Source: Rhizophlyctis rosea
Taxonomy: Eukaryota; Chytridiomycota; Chytridiomycetes; Rhizophlyctidales; Rhizophlyctidaceae
Assembly: GCA_027596075.1 (NCBI GenBank)
Contig: JADGJC010000525.1
Coordinates: 1 to 20,283 of the forward strand
DNA length: 20,283 bases
Direction: 5' to 3'
Positions within the stretch are counted from its first letter, which is position 1, and every line of letters begins with the position of its first letter. The notes beneath the pieces were generated by a model, which was given only the letters and a program-made list of their open reading frames with translations, had not been told where the DNA came from and ran no database searches. This document shows positions 9,925 through 18,064 of the stretch, piece by piece. The translations under genes were made by a program, and so were the position numbers.

Positions 9925-10033
9925 TGACGGGAAGGAGGGTTCGTGTTGACAGAAAGGAGGGTTGAGATTGACAGAAAGGAGGGTTGACATCGACAGAAGA
10001 GAGGGTTGATATTAACGAGAAGAGCGTGTTGAC
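9924..10033. repeat. 22-bp tandem repeat, five copies, before gene A
   Basis: The unit on the plus strand is TTGACAGAAAGGAGGGTTGA plus two bases. Copies begin at 9924, 9946, 9968, 9990 and 10012, with a last TTGAC at 10029. The two middle copies are nearly identical; the outer ones are diverged. On the minus strand it is a pyrimidine-rich leader (CCCTCCTTTCTGTCAA) that ends at the start ATG of gene A. The period equals two helical turns and is not a multiple of three. Confidence 0.85.
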
Positions 10034-11319
10034 ACAGGCGTTCTTCGGATTTCTGTAGCCGAGAAAGAAGCCCGAACAGGGTTATTTGGAAGTCAATACT
10101 TTGAAAGGCTGTGGAGCGGTAAACTCACAAACAGTGCAAGTCACTGGAAGTGAAAGTCTCAGACTTGAAATGGGTTGTGGTCACGGATTCTATCCTGGAA
10201 TGTATGAGTCTAAGGGACTTCTACTTGCAAATAGAAGACACCTTCTCCAAAGCTTACCAGAATGATTCGCAGTAGAGGGACTCATGATCGCAAAACTTGT
10301 AGTGGAAGATGTTTACGGTCCGACGCCGGTACATGTAGGCCGCAGTGGAGGGGTTTGCAGGGATTTATGATTGCGAACTAAGACGTTTATAGTCCAATGC
10401 TGTTTTTAGGTAAGGCCGCTGCACGGTAATGATACCTATGGTAAGATGTCAGGATTCACCATACAAGATGGCTTTATAAGATGTTGTAGTAGAGAACGGA
10501 GCGCGGTGAATCCTATTTTGGCAGCGGGGAAGGTGGTACGATATTTAGAAGGACATCGTGGCATTGAGCCGCCTTTATACCTAATGTTTGAAGTCAAAAA
10601 ACTGGTACCGGTGTGACTTGCCCTTTGTCACGTTGCAAGATGCGCCGGGAGCGTGTTGGGCCATGGATAATATCATACTATGTCGATGCTGATTTGATTG
10701 ATGATTCGGGCATTTGACACCAACCTGGCAATGCTTCGCGCCACTTACGCGGACTTCACATGTTTCAGCAGGAATAGACCGCTTTGACCAGACTATGCCA
10801 GGTTGCGAGCTCAATGTCTCAGACGGACTTTGATTCCTTGCATGGCAAACCACTTTTCCATCCATGGGCAGGGCACTCAAATGGTGCTGACCAGTATGAC
10901 GCGTTGTGATCTGTGTTGAGAAACATCTTGCACGCACCTTACCCATCTTCTGGTTATTGAAATGCTCCTGACGGCAGACGAGATCTTTTTTAATCTGGGA
11001 GCTTAGTATTCAGTGCACTCTTCTCCACATGACTTGGCCAAACATGGGCACAGATGGTAATTGATACATATGGACTCCCAACAATGCCAAAGCACTTTGT
11101 CGAACTTCTTCTGATCAGTTCAACATTGTGATATAGCAAGCGACGTGATGAAGAGCAAACTACAGAATGCAACAACAGACGAGGAACGCCAGCTAGCGCT
11201 ATAGTATACGCTGTAAAGCACAAATACATGTAACCGGCACCGCACCGCTCGTCACCCTTCCACTGCACCGTTATTTCATCACCCATCCAGTCAATCACAC
11301 CGCTTCCCCGACAGCCCCT
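10034..11319. other. Intergenic between genes A and B
   Basis: About 1.3 kb. Minus-strand open frames of 121 codons (10581-10946) and 102 codons (10990-11298) show no domain, compositional bias or paralogy and are not called. The part nearest gene A should be its promoter and leader. An imperfect 83-bp duplication lies at 10284-10430. Confidence 0.5.
10284..10430. repeat. Degenerate 83-bp tandem duplication
   Basis: ATGATCGCAAAACTTG at 10284 and ATGATTGCGAACTAAG at 10367 start two related blocks. Both continue with GATGTTTACGGTCCGACGC versus GACGTTTATAGTCCAATGC, and both then reach an AGGCCGC motif. The copies differ by many substitutions and small gaps, so this is an old duplication in the upstream region of gene A. 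Confidence 0.55.
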
Positions 11320-11901
11320 TCACGAATGCCTTGTCACAAAATCCCGCAACATTCCGCCCAGCCTTTCAACATTGTGAGAGAGTGGCGCCGAAATCCCCTC
11401 GTCCTCCTTCACCACTTTTCCAAAATGCTGGACGACCGCACCGATAGATTCGAAAATACCACCTCTCTCCGAGTCAACGTCGCCGAGTTTATTGACGAGA
11501 TCAACCAGCGCCGTCTTCTCGGGACTGGTGCTGGCGCTGTCTTGCTCGGCGTGTACCAACTCCCACAGCTCTGTCAGGCAGCTGGTATTGTCAAGGTTGT
11601 TTTTGGCGGTGGAGTAAGTAATAGATGCGAAGTTTCTGTGGATCTGTTGCAGTTCCGCACCAATAGTTGGTAGAGATCGAGGCGTAGCGACGGTTTGCTG
11701 ATCCCCTTCAGCGAAGTCCGCCCTTCCGGCATTGGTTGCCATGGCTGTCCCCTCCAACTGGGCGGCGCCGTATGCGGAATCAGGCCAGGCCAGGCTTTGC
11801 GTGACGGGTTGGGAGCTTGTTGCCGTCATATCAACCTTTTGGGCTGGTCGCTCTTCAGGGGTTGCCGTTGGAACGGCATTTGATGTGGAGGATGGATTCA
11901 T
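11320..11901 (-). CDS. Gene B: small helical protein, paralogue of gene A
   Basis: Uninterrupted frame of 193 residues ending in TGA. Residues 1-75 are Ala/Thr/Ser/Pro/Gln-rich and probably disordered. From about 75 (PRSLPTIGAELQQI) the chain is helical to the end, which reads NVERLGGMLRDFVTRH. Aligned with gene A it shares an L..I.AEL.QI-like start, a Tyr at domain position 21, and the NVER...FV.R ending, over about 117 positions with at most one or two gaps. Identity is low overall, so the duplication is old or fast-evolving. The predicted role is unknown; the many acidic and amphipathic stretches fit a helical bundle or a protein-binding scaffold. The start overlaps the stop of an 11-codon uORF. 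Confidence 0.75.
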   Translation of the reverse strand: MNPSSTSNAVPTATPEERPAQKVDMTATSSQPVTQSLAWPDSAYGAAQLEGTAMATNAGRADFAEGDQQTVATPRSLPTIGAELQQIHRNFASITYSTAKNNLDNTSCLTELWELVHAEQDSASTSPEKTALVDLVNKLGDVDSERGGIFESIGAVVQHFGKVVKEDEGISAPLSHNVERLGGMLRDFVTRHS

Positions 11902-11933
11902 GATGATGTCGACGCTGGGCCAAAATCAGCCAT
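11898..11933 (-). promoter_or_regulatory. uORF overlapping the start of gene B (ATGA)
   Basis: An 11-codon frame (MADFGPASTSS) starts at ATG 11933 and stops at TGA 11900-11898. Its stop shares bases with the gene B start codon in the string ATGA. Such an overlap permits termination-reinitiation or leaky scanning and could set translation of gene B. It assumes the transcript starts upstream of 11933. Confidence 0.45.
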
Positions 11934-12581
11934 GTCAATAAGGGTTTGTGATGGAAAGAAAATTCAGTTTGGAACGCACCACTGATACCTTTGTTCACCG
12001 AGGATTTAATGGATGACTCCCAGTCTTGACTCTTCGTAATAGCGTAATCGGGGAATCAGTGCTCTGAAATAAAGTCCTTTAAGATGCCTTCTTAAGCTGT
12101 GCATGACATGCAGATGTACAAATGACCTCAACTGATTCGCAGCCTTGTGTTCTGTTGAGAAAGCTGTAGTGGATCGTTGTGTGTGTGGTGCGTTGCGACT
12201 TGTGTGGATGGGGCGATGGGATGGAAACGGATTTACAAAAAGGTGGTGGTCTGATCAGAAGGGGTTGATAAAATTTCTTGAAGCGAAAGGAAAGCTTAAC
12301 AAAATTTGGTGGGATTCCTGTTAACCGAAGTCTTTATGTATGTATTAGAAGAGCGTGTCGCTCATATGCCTTCTTTCCTGATTAAAACTTTTCGAGCAGG
12401 TTGCGCGCCTCATTGACAAGGCCACAAATAGTCAAGGCTCATGAAGCAGTGACTGATCCACAGAGTAGGCATGCACGCTGGTTTCAGATGGGTCTGGCAA
12501 ACATGTGACAAAATAATAGTCGACCATTACTCTGACAAAATTTGACGATTATACCAGTCATATTGGCGCGGTCGCATTGGT

Positions 12582-12610
12582 CGGTCGGCCGACCGGACGC
12601 CACGTGGCGT
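12582..12610. promoter_or_regulatory. Two adjacent perfect 14-bp palindromes
   Basis: CGGTCGGCCGACCG (12582-12595) and ACGCCACGTGGCGT (12597-12610) are each perfect inverted repeats, separated by a single G. The first has CGG and CCG ends, as in inverted sites bound by fungal Zn2Cys6 regulators. The second is centred on CACGTG, the E-box/G-box core bound by bHLH and bZIP factors. Together they look like a composite operator lying about 680 bp upstream of gene B. The factor assignment is inference. Confidence 0.5.
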
Positions 12611-13604
12611 TGGCTTGTGAAGGCTGGTGCCCGCCAATTAGCCGTCCGACAGTGTTGCTCCTCACCTTATTCAACCTCCCTCCGACACACCCATCAGATG
12701 TACCATGCTCAAAAGTATGGGGTTTTCTACCAGTAAAAAGCACTATGAATGATGGAACTGACTGGGGCCATCAGCTGTGACAAAAGTGATCACAAGCATG
12801 CAACCTCCTTCTTCAGACTCCAATCATCGTTCTGGCCGATATGGTGACCATCTGCCATTGTGCGAACTAATGCGAATCCTTCCATTACATCTATTGTGCT
12901 TAGCGCCACGCGCTACTGCTGGGTGGCTTACCTGGGATGCGGCCATATGGAGCTTTTGATGTCTTCTCTCCACGGGCAAAAGTCGCTCAAATGGAAGCCA
13001 TCTTCATCTGAAAAAGCCCTCGACGTACGTCATCCGCAAACCCATGTCCTGCAGTTGCGACCATTGCGTCCGGAACCTCGGAGTCCTGCCATCTTGCAGT
13101 TTGGAACCAACTCCGCGCCTGATGCGTGTCTCACATGACTTACACATGCAACCAATGCAAGTGCGCCGCTCGAATCATAGTTGCGATTGTCTGGTTCCAG
13201 TTCTGAATTCCGTCGTCCCAAAGTGGGAAGCATATAAGCTTCAGAAGCATATGCGTCCATCTCTCGGAAAATCCATTCCGTGTTTCGCTCTTTCCTGAGA
13301 AGAACTACCTTTCAAAAACTACATACTTCAGCTGATTGTGACATCATTGTTTCTTTCTTCCTTATACCAACCAGCAACCTCAGGAAAGAATGCTCGTCTT
13401 CCGTATGTATTTCATATATGTGCGTCCTTCTTGTTGTGACGGCAAGTCGTTCCAGACCACTCATGGACTTATCCTTACAGAAAGCACATCGCACGTCGCC
13501 TCGCCAACATCTTCCCTACCACCAAACCAACCCCTACCACTTCAGAAACGATGCACATACCCCAAACCTTTGAGCGCAATTCGTACGCATCCATTCCATC
13601 GCCC

Positions 13605-13612
13605 TTATAAAT
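13605..13612 (+). promoter_or_regulatory. TATA-like box
   Basis: ttataaat on the plus strand, followed by a pyrimidine-rich tract and a first ATG at 13623 that opens only five codons. It could serve a plus-strand transcript covering the 99-bp repeat and candidate gene G. Confidence 0.3.
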
Positions 13613-13749
13613 CCCAAACATAATGCGCTCCATCTTCTGACTTCGTCAACCGCACAACCCCCTTATCGCTCCAAGTTAAACGCTTTACACCGCAAACGGA
13701 ATCCTCGCCACCACCGTCACCGCCATAAATCATTACCACCATTCCATAG

Positions 13750-13951
13750 CAACACGTTCGCCGCGACCGCCACTGCTACGAATCCGTACCAGCACTCGTA
13801 CCCGTACTTTCGCCACCTCCACATAAAAATCTGCAACGTCCTCCATCCCAACACATTCGCCGCGGCCGGGACTACCACGAATCCTTACCAACATGTCGTA
13901 CTACGTTCGCAACCTCCACCTATGCACATTTAAATCAGCCGCGTCCTCCGT
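13750..13951. repeat. 99-bp in-frame tandem duplication
   Basis: CAACACGTTCGCCGCGACCG at 13750 recurs as CAACACATTCGCCGCGGCCG at 13849. The first 50 or so positions agree at about four in five, less later. The period is 33 codons, and one plus frame stays open from 13750 to TGA at 14002-14004, repeating QHVRRDRHCYESVP as QHIRRGRDYHESLP. That frame has no ATG and starts right after a TAG that could be a splice acceptor (ccatag). A minus-strand frame is also partly open, so coding is unproven. The block before 13750 may be a third, worn copy. Confidence 0.6.
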
Positions 13952-14108
13952 TCCAAGTTGCATCAGCTACTGCTATCGCAACTGCCTTTGGGATCTCGAC
14001 ATGAATCCGGGCAGGATTCATGTTTAAGTAACCAATCCCATCGCTCGTCCAGCTGGCGTCTCTTTGTATTGTTAGTATAGACAGCAAAGTCATCATTCTA
14101 GCTAGACG

Positions 14109-14657
14109 ATGAGGTGCGGGGCTGGGGCTCAACATGACATGCAGTCAGCGGGAGCTGTGATGCGCAAGTATTGGAAAGATGGAAGCGGTGAGGAGCAGTT
14201 GGAGGACAGCACGTCGTTCAAAACGTATATCCGGTAGGTGTCAAGCGTTGACATCCATGTTTTGAGGTTTTTGCACATTTTTGCACTACCGCTGTGACTG
14301 ATACACCACAGGAGCAGGACAAACACTCATACATACGGACGTCGCACGTCATTTACTCTTTTATCTCGAACTGTAGTCTCGCTTCTATGCAAACGTGAAT
14401 CCGCAGCCCCAGCAGTTGCCACTCAATGTCGTTTTCCTTGAGTGGTCAACAAACATCATCGCCTTCCGCCTTCGCTTCTAAATCCTCCTCATCCGATTCC
14501 GCCCCGTATCAACCCACCCAAAGGGGTTCTGACCAGCGGAAGCGCAAGGTTCTTGTACCAGGTAACGTCATTCACAGGTACTGAAGATGTTGGCAAGTAA
14601 CATTTTCCCTCACCAGCAGTACAGCCCAACCCATGTAATCATATAGTAGTGCAATAA
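14109..14657 (+). CDS. Candidate gene G: small three-exon gene
   Basis: Proposed exons 14109-14233, 14413-14561 and 14617-14657, in matching phases 2 and 1, with GT-AG introns of 179 and 55 nt; about 104 residues. The first exon contains VMRKYWKDGSGEEQLEDSTS, which looks coding. The second is Ser-rich (SSPSAFASKSSSSDSAPYQP), followed by a basic QRKRKVLVP resembling a nuclear localisation signal. A simpler model starts at ATG 14426. No family is recognised. A competing minus-strand frame (14129-14326) overlaps exon 1. The support is splice-phase consistency and composition only. Confidence 0.35.
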
Positions 14658-15075
14658 GTGGGTGATTCTTTTGTGCCATTGCTCTTGCGGACATGATTGG
14701 AGTTGGACGTTTTTCACATTGCAAGACACATATCACTGCTTGGATCCATCAACTTCCACCAGCTAACCGCCACTGCTCAATATCCATCCATGCTTTCCAG
14801 ACCTTTTGCAAAATGCCATCTTCGTTATACATCCAAAACACGAAACATTGCGCAGCACGTTAAGATTCTTTCCTACTTCAACTCTTCCCACCCGCCTATT
14901 CTGCCCCAACCTCTGCACTGCTCGCTCTACCATATACAAACACTACTGCGAAATGGATGTTGTGCTACTGACATTTTATACAAAGCTATTTTGCCGCCCT
15001 AACTCTTTTTCCTGCTGCTGAAATGCCGATATTGATACTCCATCGCCCCTGCCGTATCCCTCCGCACCGCCTTAC
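14658..15075. other. Intergenic between convergent genes G and D
   Basis: A plus-strand frame of 101 codons (14697-15002) has no domain and no splice context and is not called. The stretch should hold the 3' ends of G and D if both are real. Confidence 0.4.
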
Positions 15076-15555
15076 CTAATACCCATAGAATGCCTTCAGG
15101 AGCTCCGCAAAGTACGTGTTGCCCGCCTCAATCATGGTCATGTGGAGCTGAAACAGGTAAACGCCGAAGTCGTAGTGAGTTGAGGCGAGACCGTCGAGGC
15201 AAGTCAGCGCAATATTCATTTGGTAAACGTCATGATTGAGGACGGCGTTGCGGAGCTAAATGCAGCAGTTCAGTTCCTCAGGCACAAGGACGGTCGCACA
15301 CCAGTGGTTGTTGGTTGTGTGAGCCGTGTGAAGGAGGAAGAGGTCGTATTCTGCTTGTTGTAGCGGCGTCAGGTGGGTGGGCTGCTGAGGTATGGCAGGA
15401 CCATTTGTCGCGGCTGCCCCAGATGTGGACGTTGGCGGGATAGGAGGTGCTGCAGGCGGTGCCGTTGCCGGATTTGCTTGCGAGAAGTTGCTCATTGGTG
15501 TGACTGAGTTGGCAGGGGGAGCGTTGTAATACGAAGCAGTATTATTGTTTTGCAT
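15076..15555 (-). pseudogene. Gene D: small helical protein interrupted by an in-frame TAG
   Basis: From ATG 15555 (MQNNNTASYYNAPPAN) the frame runs 99 codons to TAG at 15258-15256, then continues in the same frame for 59 codons to a second TAG at 15078-15076. The N-terminus is Asn/Pro/Ala-rich. The part from LTPLQQAEYDLFLLHTAH onward is helical, and the segment after the stop (LRNAVLNHDVYQMNIALTCL and on to FAELLKAFYGY) has the same character, so both halves look like one protein of about 159 residues. No intron that keeps the frame and removes the TAG was found. A CAG to TAG change would explain it. Its layout resembles genes A and B (disordered start, helical end), but no alignable motif is shared. 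Readthrough or sequencing error cannot be excluded. Confidence 0.55.
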
Positions 15556-16050
15556 GGCGATTCTCAATGTCTGAGGTTTGTACCCATTATAGGCAAGAGA
15601 GTCGTGTTTCGAACGTTTCTAAGCGACACCACGGTTTTCAAAGTTTGTGAGGAGGATTAAGGACTGTGATCCGTCAAACTGAAAGGTACGGCCTCACTCA
15701 CAACGGAAATCGTATTCATGGGTCCACAGAGTTCGGTGGGAACGTGGCCGGCATCAAGTATTAACGCATATTGCTGGATACGATCAAATAGAACGCGATC
15801 ACAGATTCACTATGTCATGTGAGGCCCCAGACAGTGCAACCTAACTCGCACAGCTCTGCACTATTATTGTTATGGGGAGGAAGCCAATGGCAATATGTGG
15901 ACGCGTTCACGAGCCATCTGTGTGCACATTTATGCACCCCATCCCACTTTCCAAGTGATTAATGATTTGGAAACCCCAGTTGCTTCCCCACCTCTGCACC
16001 TTCACTGCTCTTCCTGGTGCCTGCCAAAGTGGTACCAATCACAGGCTTCT
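15556..16050. other. Intergenic, upstream of gene D
   Basis: About 500 bp with only very short open frames. It is expected to hold the promoter of gene D and the 3' end of candidate K. Nothing else is recognised. Confidence 0.4.
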
Positions 16051-16534
16051 CTACAGATCTTTATTTACTGAGGGCTTCACCATGGAGAATTGCGCGCAAA
16101 GCGAGGGAAATTCATGTGGTAAAACGTACCACTTAGCCAACGCGACTCCACGGAGATTCGTATAACAACAAGTGCATAAAGCTGCGTATGGATGCTTTTT
16201 GATGAGGTTGTAAGTTTTCGCGAGACACTCATGGAACGGATTTTTACAAGTTGACAACAGGGGAAGGGGTTGGGTTCGAGGGTTCGGGCGGCCATCAATC
16301 AGCTGCGCAGCTACAGCAGTCACTGTACATCCAAATCTCATCAGCAGCATACATAATCATCATCGGCGGTGTTGTCGATGATTTTGGGGTTGACAACGGT
16401 CCTACACAAGCGGAACTGGAATTCTGGGAGGGTAGCAACGATTTGTGCTCAGTATCAACATCCCAGGAATCCTTTGCATAATCACCGCAATACTTTTTTA
16501 CAGTATACACAATGCAAAACATGCTATCGAAAAG
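16051..16534 (-). CDS. Candidate gene K: Cys-containing protein, one base missing
   Basis: Proposed exons 16534-16353 and 16302-16051, with an intron of 50 nt (gtatgc...cgcag) in phase 0. The 3' exon gives 83 residues with a CKNPFHEC ... ALCTCCYTNL pattern and a KWYVLPHEF stretch; the cysteines and histidines could bind metal, but no known finger is recognised. The 5' exon begins LFDSMFCIVYTVKKYCGDYA and must change frame near 16452 to reach AQIVATLPEFQFRLC and the phase needed at 16353. Its 182 nt are one short of a multiple of three. A further exon ending at 16597 (MLLAHEDP, then gtaaat) would join in phase 0 through a 62-nt intron. The 5' end is unresolved. Confidence 0.4.
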
Positions 16535-16809
16535 CTAATTTGCACGGAAGCCCACCCTTTTTTCTTTTGTTTTCGCTATGTTACGCCTTGATTTACTGGA
16601 TCTTCATGAGCAAGAAGCATGCTACAGATATATGCACTATCAGCATACGCTCCTTCATCAACTGCCAGACTTCCATTCCTGCAGACCCTCAACAATGAGC
16701 AAAGTTCGAGCTGGGACCGTCGCGGCGCCCCGAATGGCGACCAGCCGCCCCGCCGACCCTGCCGCGTCCGCCGCCAAAGCGCCTCCAATAACGGCGTTCA
16801 CAGACCTTT

Positions 16810-17259
16810 TCAGAGGTTCTGTTTCGCCTTCTTTACCCTGGCATCAGCGGATTTCACCGAGAGTTCCCGATCCTTCACCGCCTTCACAAAGCCATCCACA
16901 GCAGCCGCGTGTTCTTCGAGGTCTTGGCGATGGTCCTGCAGCTCAGCGTTCGTAGCGCGGAGCGCCTGGTTCACGTAGTTGCTTCGTTGCTGCAGCTGAG
17001 CCATTCCAGCGGCATTGGCTTGGAGCAGATTCACCAAGTGGGCGGTACCCTCAATCAAACCGCCGATCTGATGGTTGAGGGCGATTGCGGCGGTGGTGCC
17101 GTTGCTGTATTTGCCCTGCAGTTCATGGAGATTGACGACCGGGTTGGACGTGTACGCTGGGTCAGGCTGGGTGACGCCAGGACGTTGGTTCTGGGCAGGG
17201 GTGTGTGGCGGTTGGATGGAAGGCACCTCTGTCGAAGCGCGTTCTCGCCCACTGTCCAT
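16810..17259 (-). CDS. Gene C: coiled-coil/helical protein
   Basis: 149 residues from ATG 17259 (MDSGRERASTEVPS) to TGA at 16810. Residues 1-40 are Pro/Thr/Gln-rich. From about 43 (NLHELQGKYSNG) the chain is continuous helix with heptad-like Leu/Ala/Val spacing (LVNLLQANAAGMAQLQQRSN, LRATNAELQDHRQDLEEHAA) and a basic end. No enzyme or membrane motif is seen. It has the same layout as A and B, but similarity to them is not demonstrable by eye. The same strand stays GC-rich and open in another frame to about 16680 (VNAVIGGALAADAAGSAG), so the real end may be further on through a missed splice or a lost base. Confidence 0.55.
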   Translation of the reverse strand: MDSGRERASTEVPSIQPPHTPAQNQRPGVTQPDPAYTSNPVVNLHELQGKYSNGTTAAIALNHQIGGLIEGTAHLVNLLQANAAGMAQLQQRSNYVNQALRATNAELQDHRQDLEEHAAAVDGFVKAVKDRELSVKSADARVKKAKQNL

Positions 17260-17690
17260 GGTCGCCCCGGCTGCCTGAGTTGTCAAGAGAAGGCCTGATG
17301 GGCCAGCAGCGGGATCCCTTGAAGGGCCACCATGTTGTTGAGCAGCGAAGGCGGAAGGCCCCTACAGTATGGGACATGCTCAACAAATTAATCAGTCATG
17401 CATAGTGCAGAATATCCTCACCGCGACTTGGGTGGACTTTTGGCCAAGCTGGATACAAAGTTGACTGCCGTGAGTGGCCCGTCAAACGACACATACAGCG
17501 CAATTGCTTGAGCTTACCGTTCGGGTTTTTTGTGCGGGAAGCGTCTGTTAACGTCTGTTCTTCCGTTTGCGGAACTGGAGGTGGCAGTAAAGAGAGTGCT
17601 TGTATGTTCCAACAAGGCCCTGGTTAAGGTGGATTGCGAAAGTAGGATCTGATGAGGAAGGAGGAAAGTTACAGCAGAGCGTTAGCGAGG
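17260..17690 (-). other. Possible 5' exons of gene C
   Basis: Two well-formed introns lie upstream on the minus strand: 17517-17465 (53 nt, gtaagc...cggcag) and 17421-17362 (60 nt, gtgagg...ctgtag). Splicing them keeps one open frame running from a stop near 17683 into gene C, reading ...PHKKPERQLCIQLGQKSTQ and then GPSAFAAQQHGGPSRDPAAG. That frame has no ATG, so it is either leader sequence or coding from a start still further upstream. Confidence 0.4.
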
Positions 17691-18064
17691 TCATTTATCT
17701 GACCAACCATCAATCAATGCCGATGCCCAGGACCACAACACACCAGCTCAATGCATTCCCACACCGTCGAAGTTCGGGACCCGTCGCGCACTTCTGCGTC
17801 TCGTATCCCGGTTCCAAACGTCCTTCGCCACCTATAGGGCCAATGAAACGTGTGCCACTCAAGATGGAAGATACGCATTATGTTTCCACTTATTGTCCTC
17901 GTTGCTTAGCGCTGACATTCCTTGATTCACTCCACGTACCTCTTTCGAACTCGTTAAAGAAGCCCCTCGGCTTGGTTCTCAGCCTTACTGTATTTTGAAA
18001 AGTATTTGGTCCGTAAGTCTTAACTACCTCTCGCTAAGTTTGGAAGTCCAACAACACCACTCAG
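17691..18064. other. Probable divergent promoter between genes C and E
   Basis: No called gene. A plus frame (17600-17998) of 132 codons with weak coding character crosses it. A strong donor (gtaagt at 18013) and an acceptor ending at 18064 (cactcag) frame a 52-nt candidate intron before open frame E, but no upstream exon with a matching phase and an ATG was found. Confidence 0.35.

Larger units (their letters stand above)
11934..13749. other. Long intergenic stretch upstream of gene B
   Basis: About 1.8 kb with several short open frames (under 100 codons) on both strands, none with a domain or paralogue. It holds the twin palindrome (12582-12610), a GT-rich patch near 12178-12200, and a TATA-like box near 13605. 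From about 13490 the plus strand becomes strongly pyrimidine-rich, as in the leaders of fungal genes. Confidence 0.5.

Noticed and set aside
10581..11298. Two minus-strand frames of about 100-120 codons
   Set aside because: No domain, paralogue, splice context or bias; lengths are within chance for this composition.
15256..15258. Genome-wide reassignment of TAG as a sense codon
   Set aside because: Gene A and the end of gene D terminate on TAG, so one internal TAG is better explained as a local lesion or readthrough.
15212..15302. An intron removing the TAG of gene D
   Set aside because: Candidate donors (for example gtgtgc and gtgcga) with the acceptor before CTCCGC give introns of about 46 nt or less and break the downstream frame.
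16578..16978. Two overlapping plus-strand frames of about 120 codons
   Set aside because: They are antisense to GC-rich coding sequence of gene C and its 3' extension, and have no independent signal.
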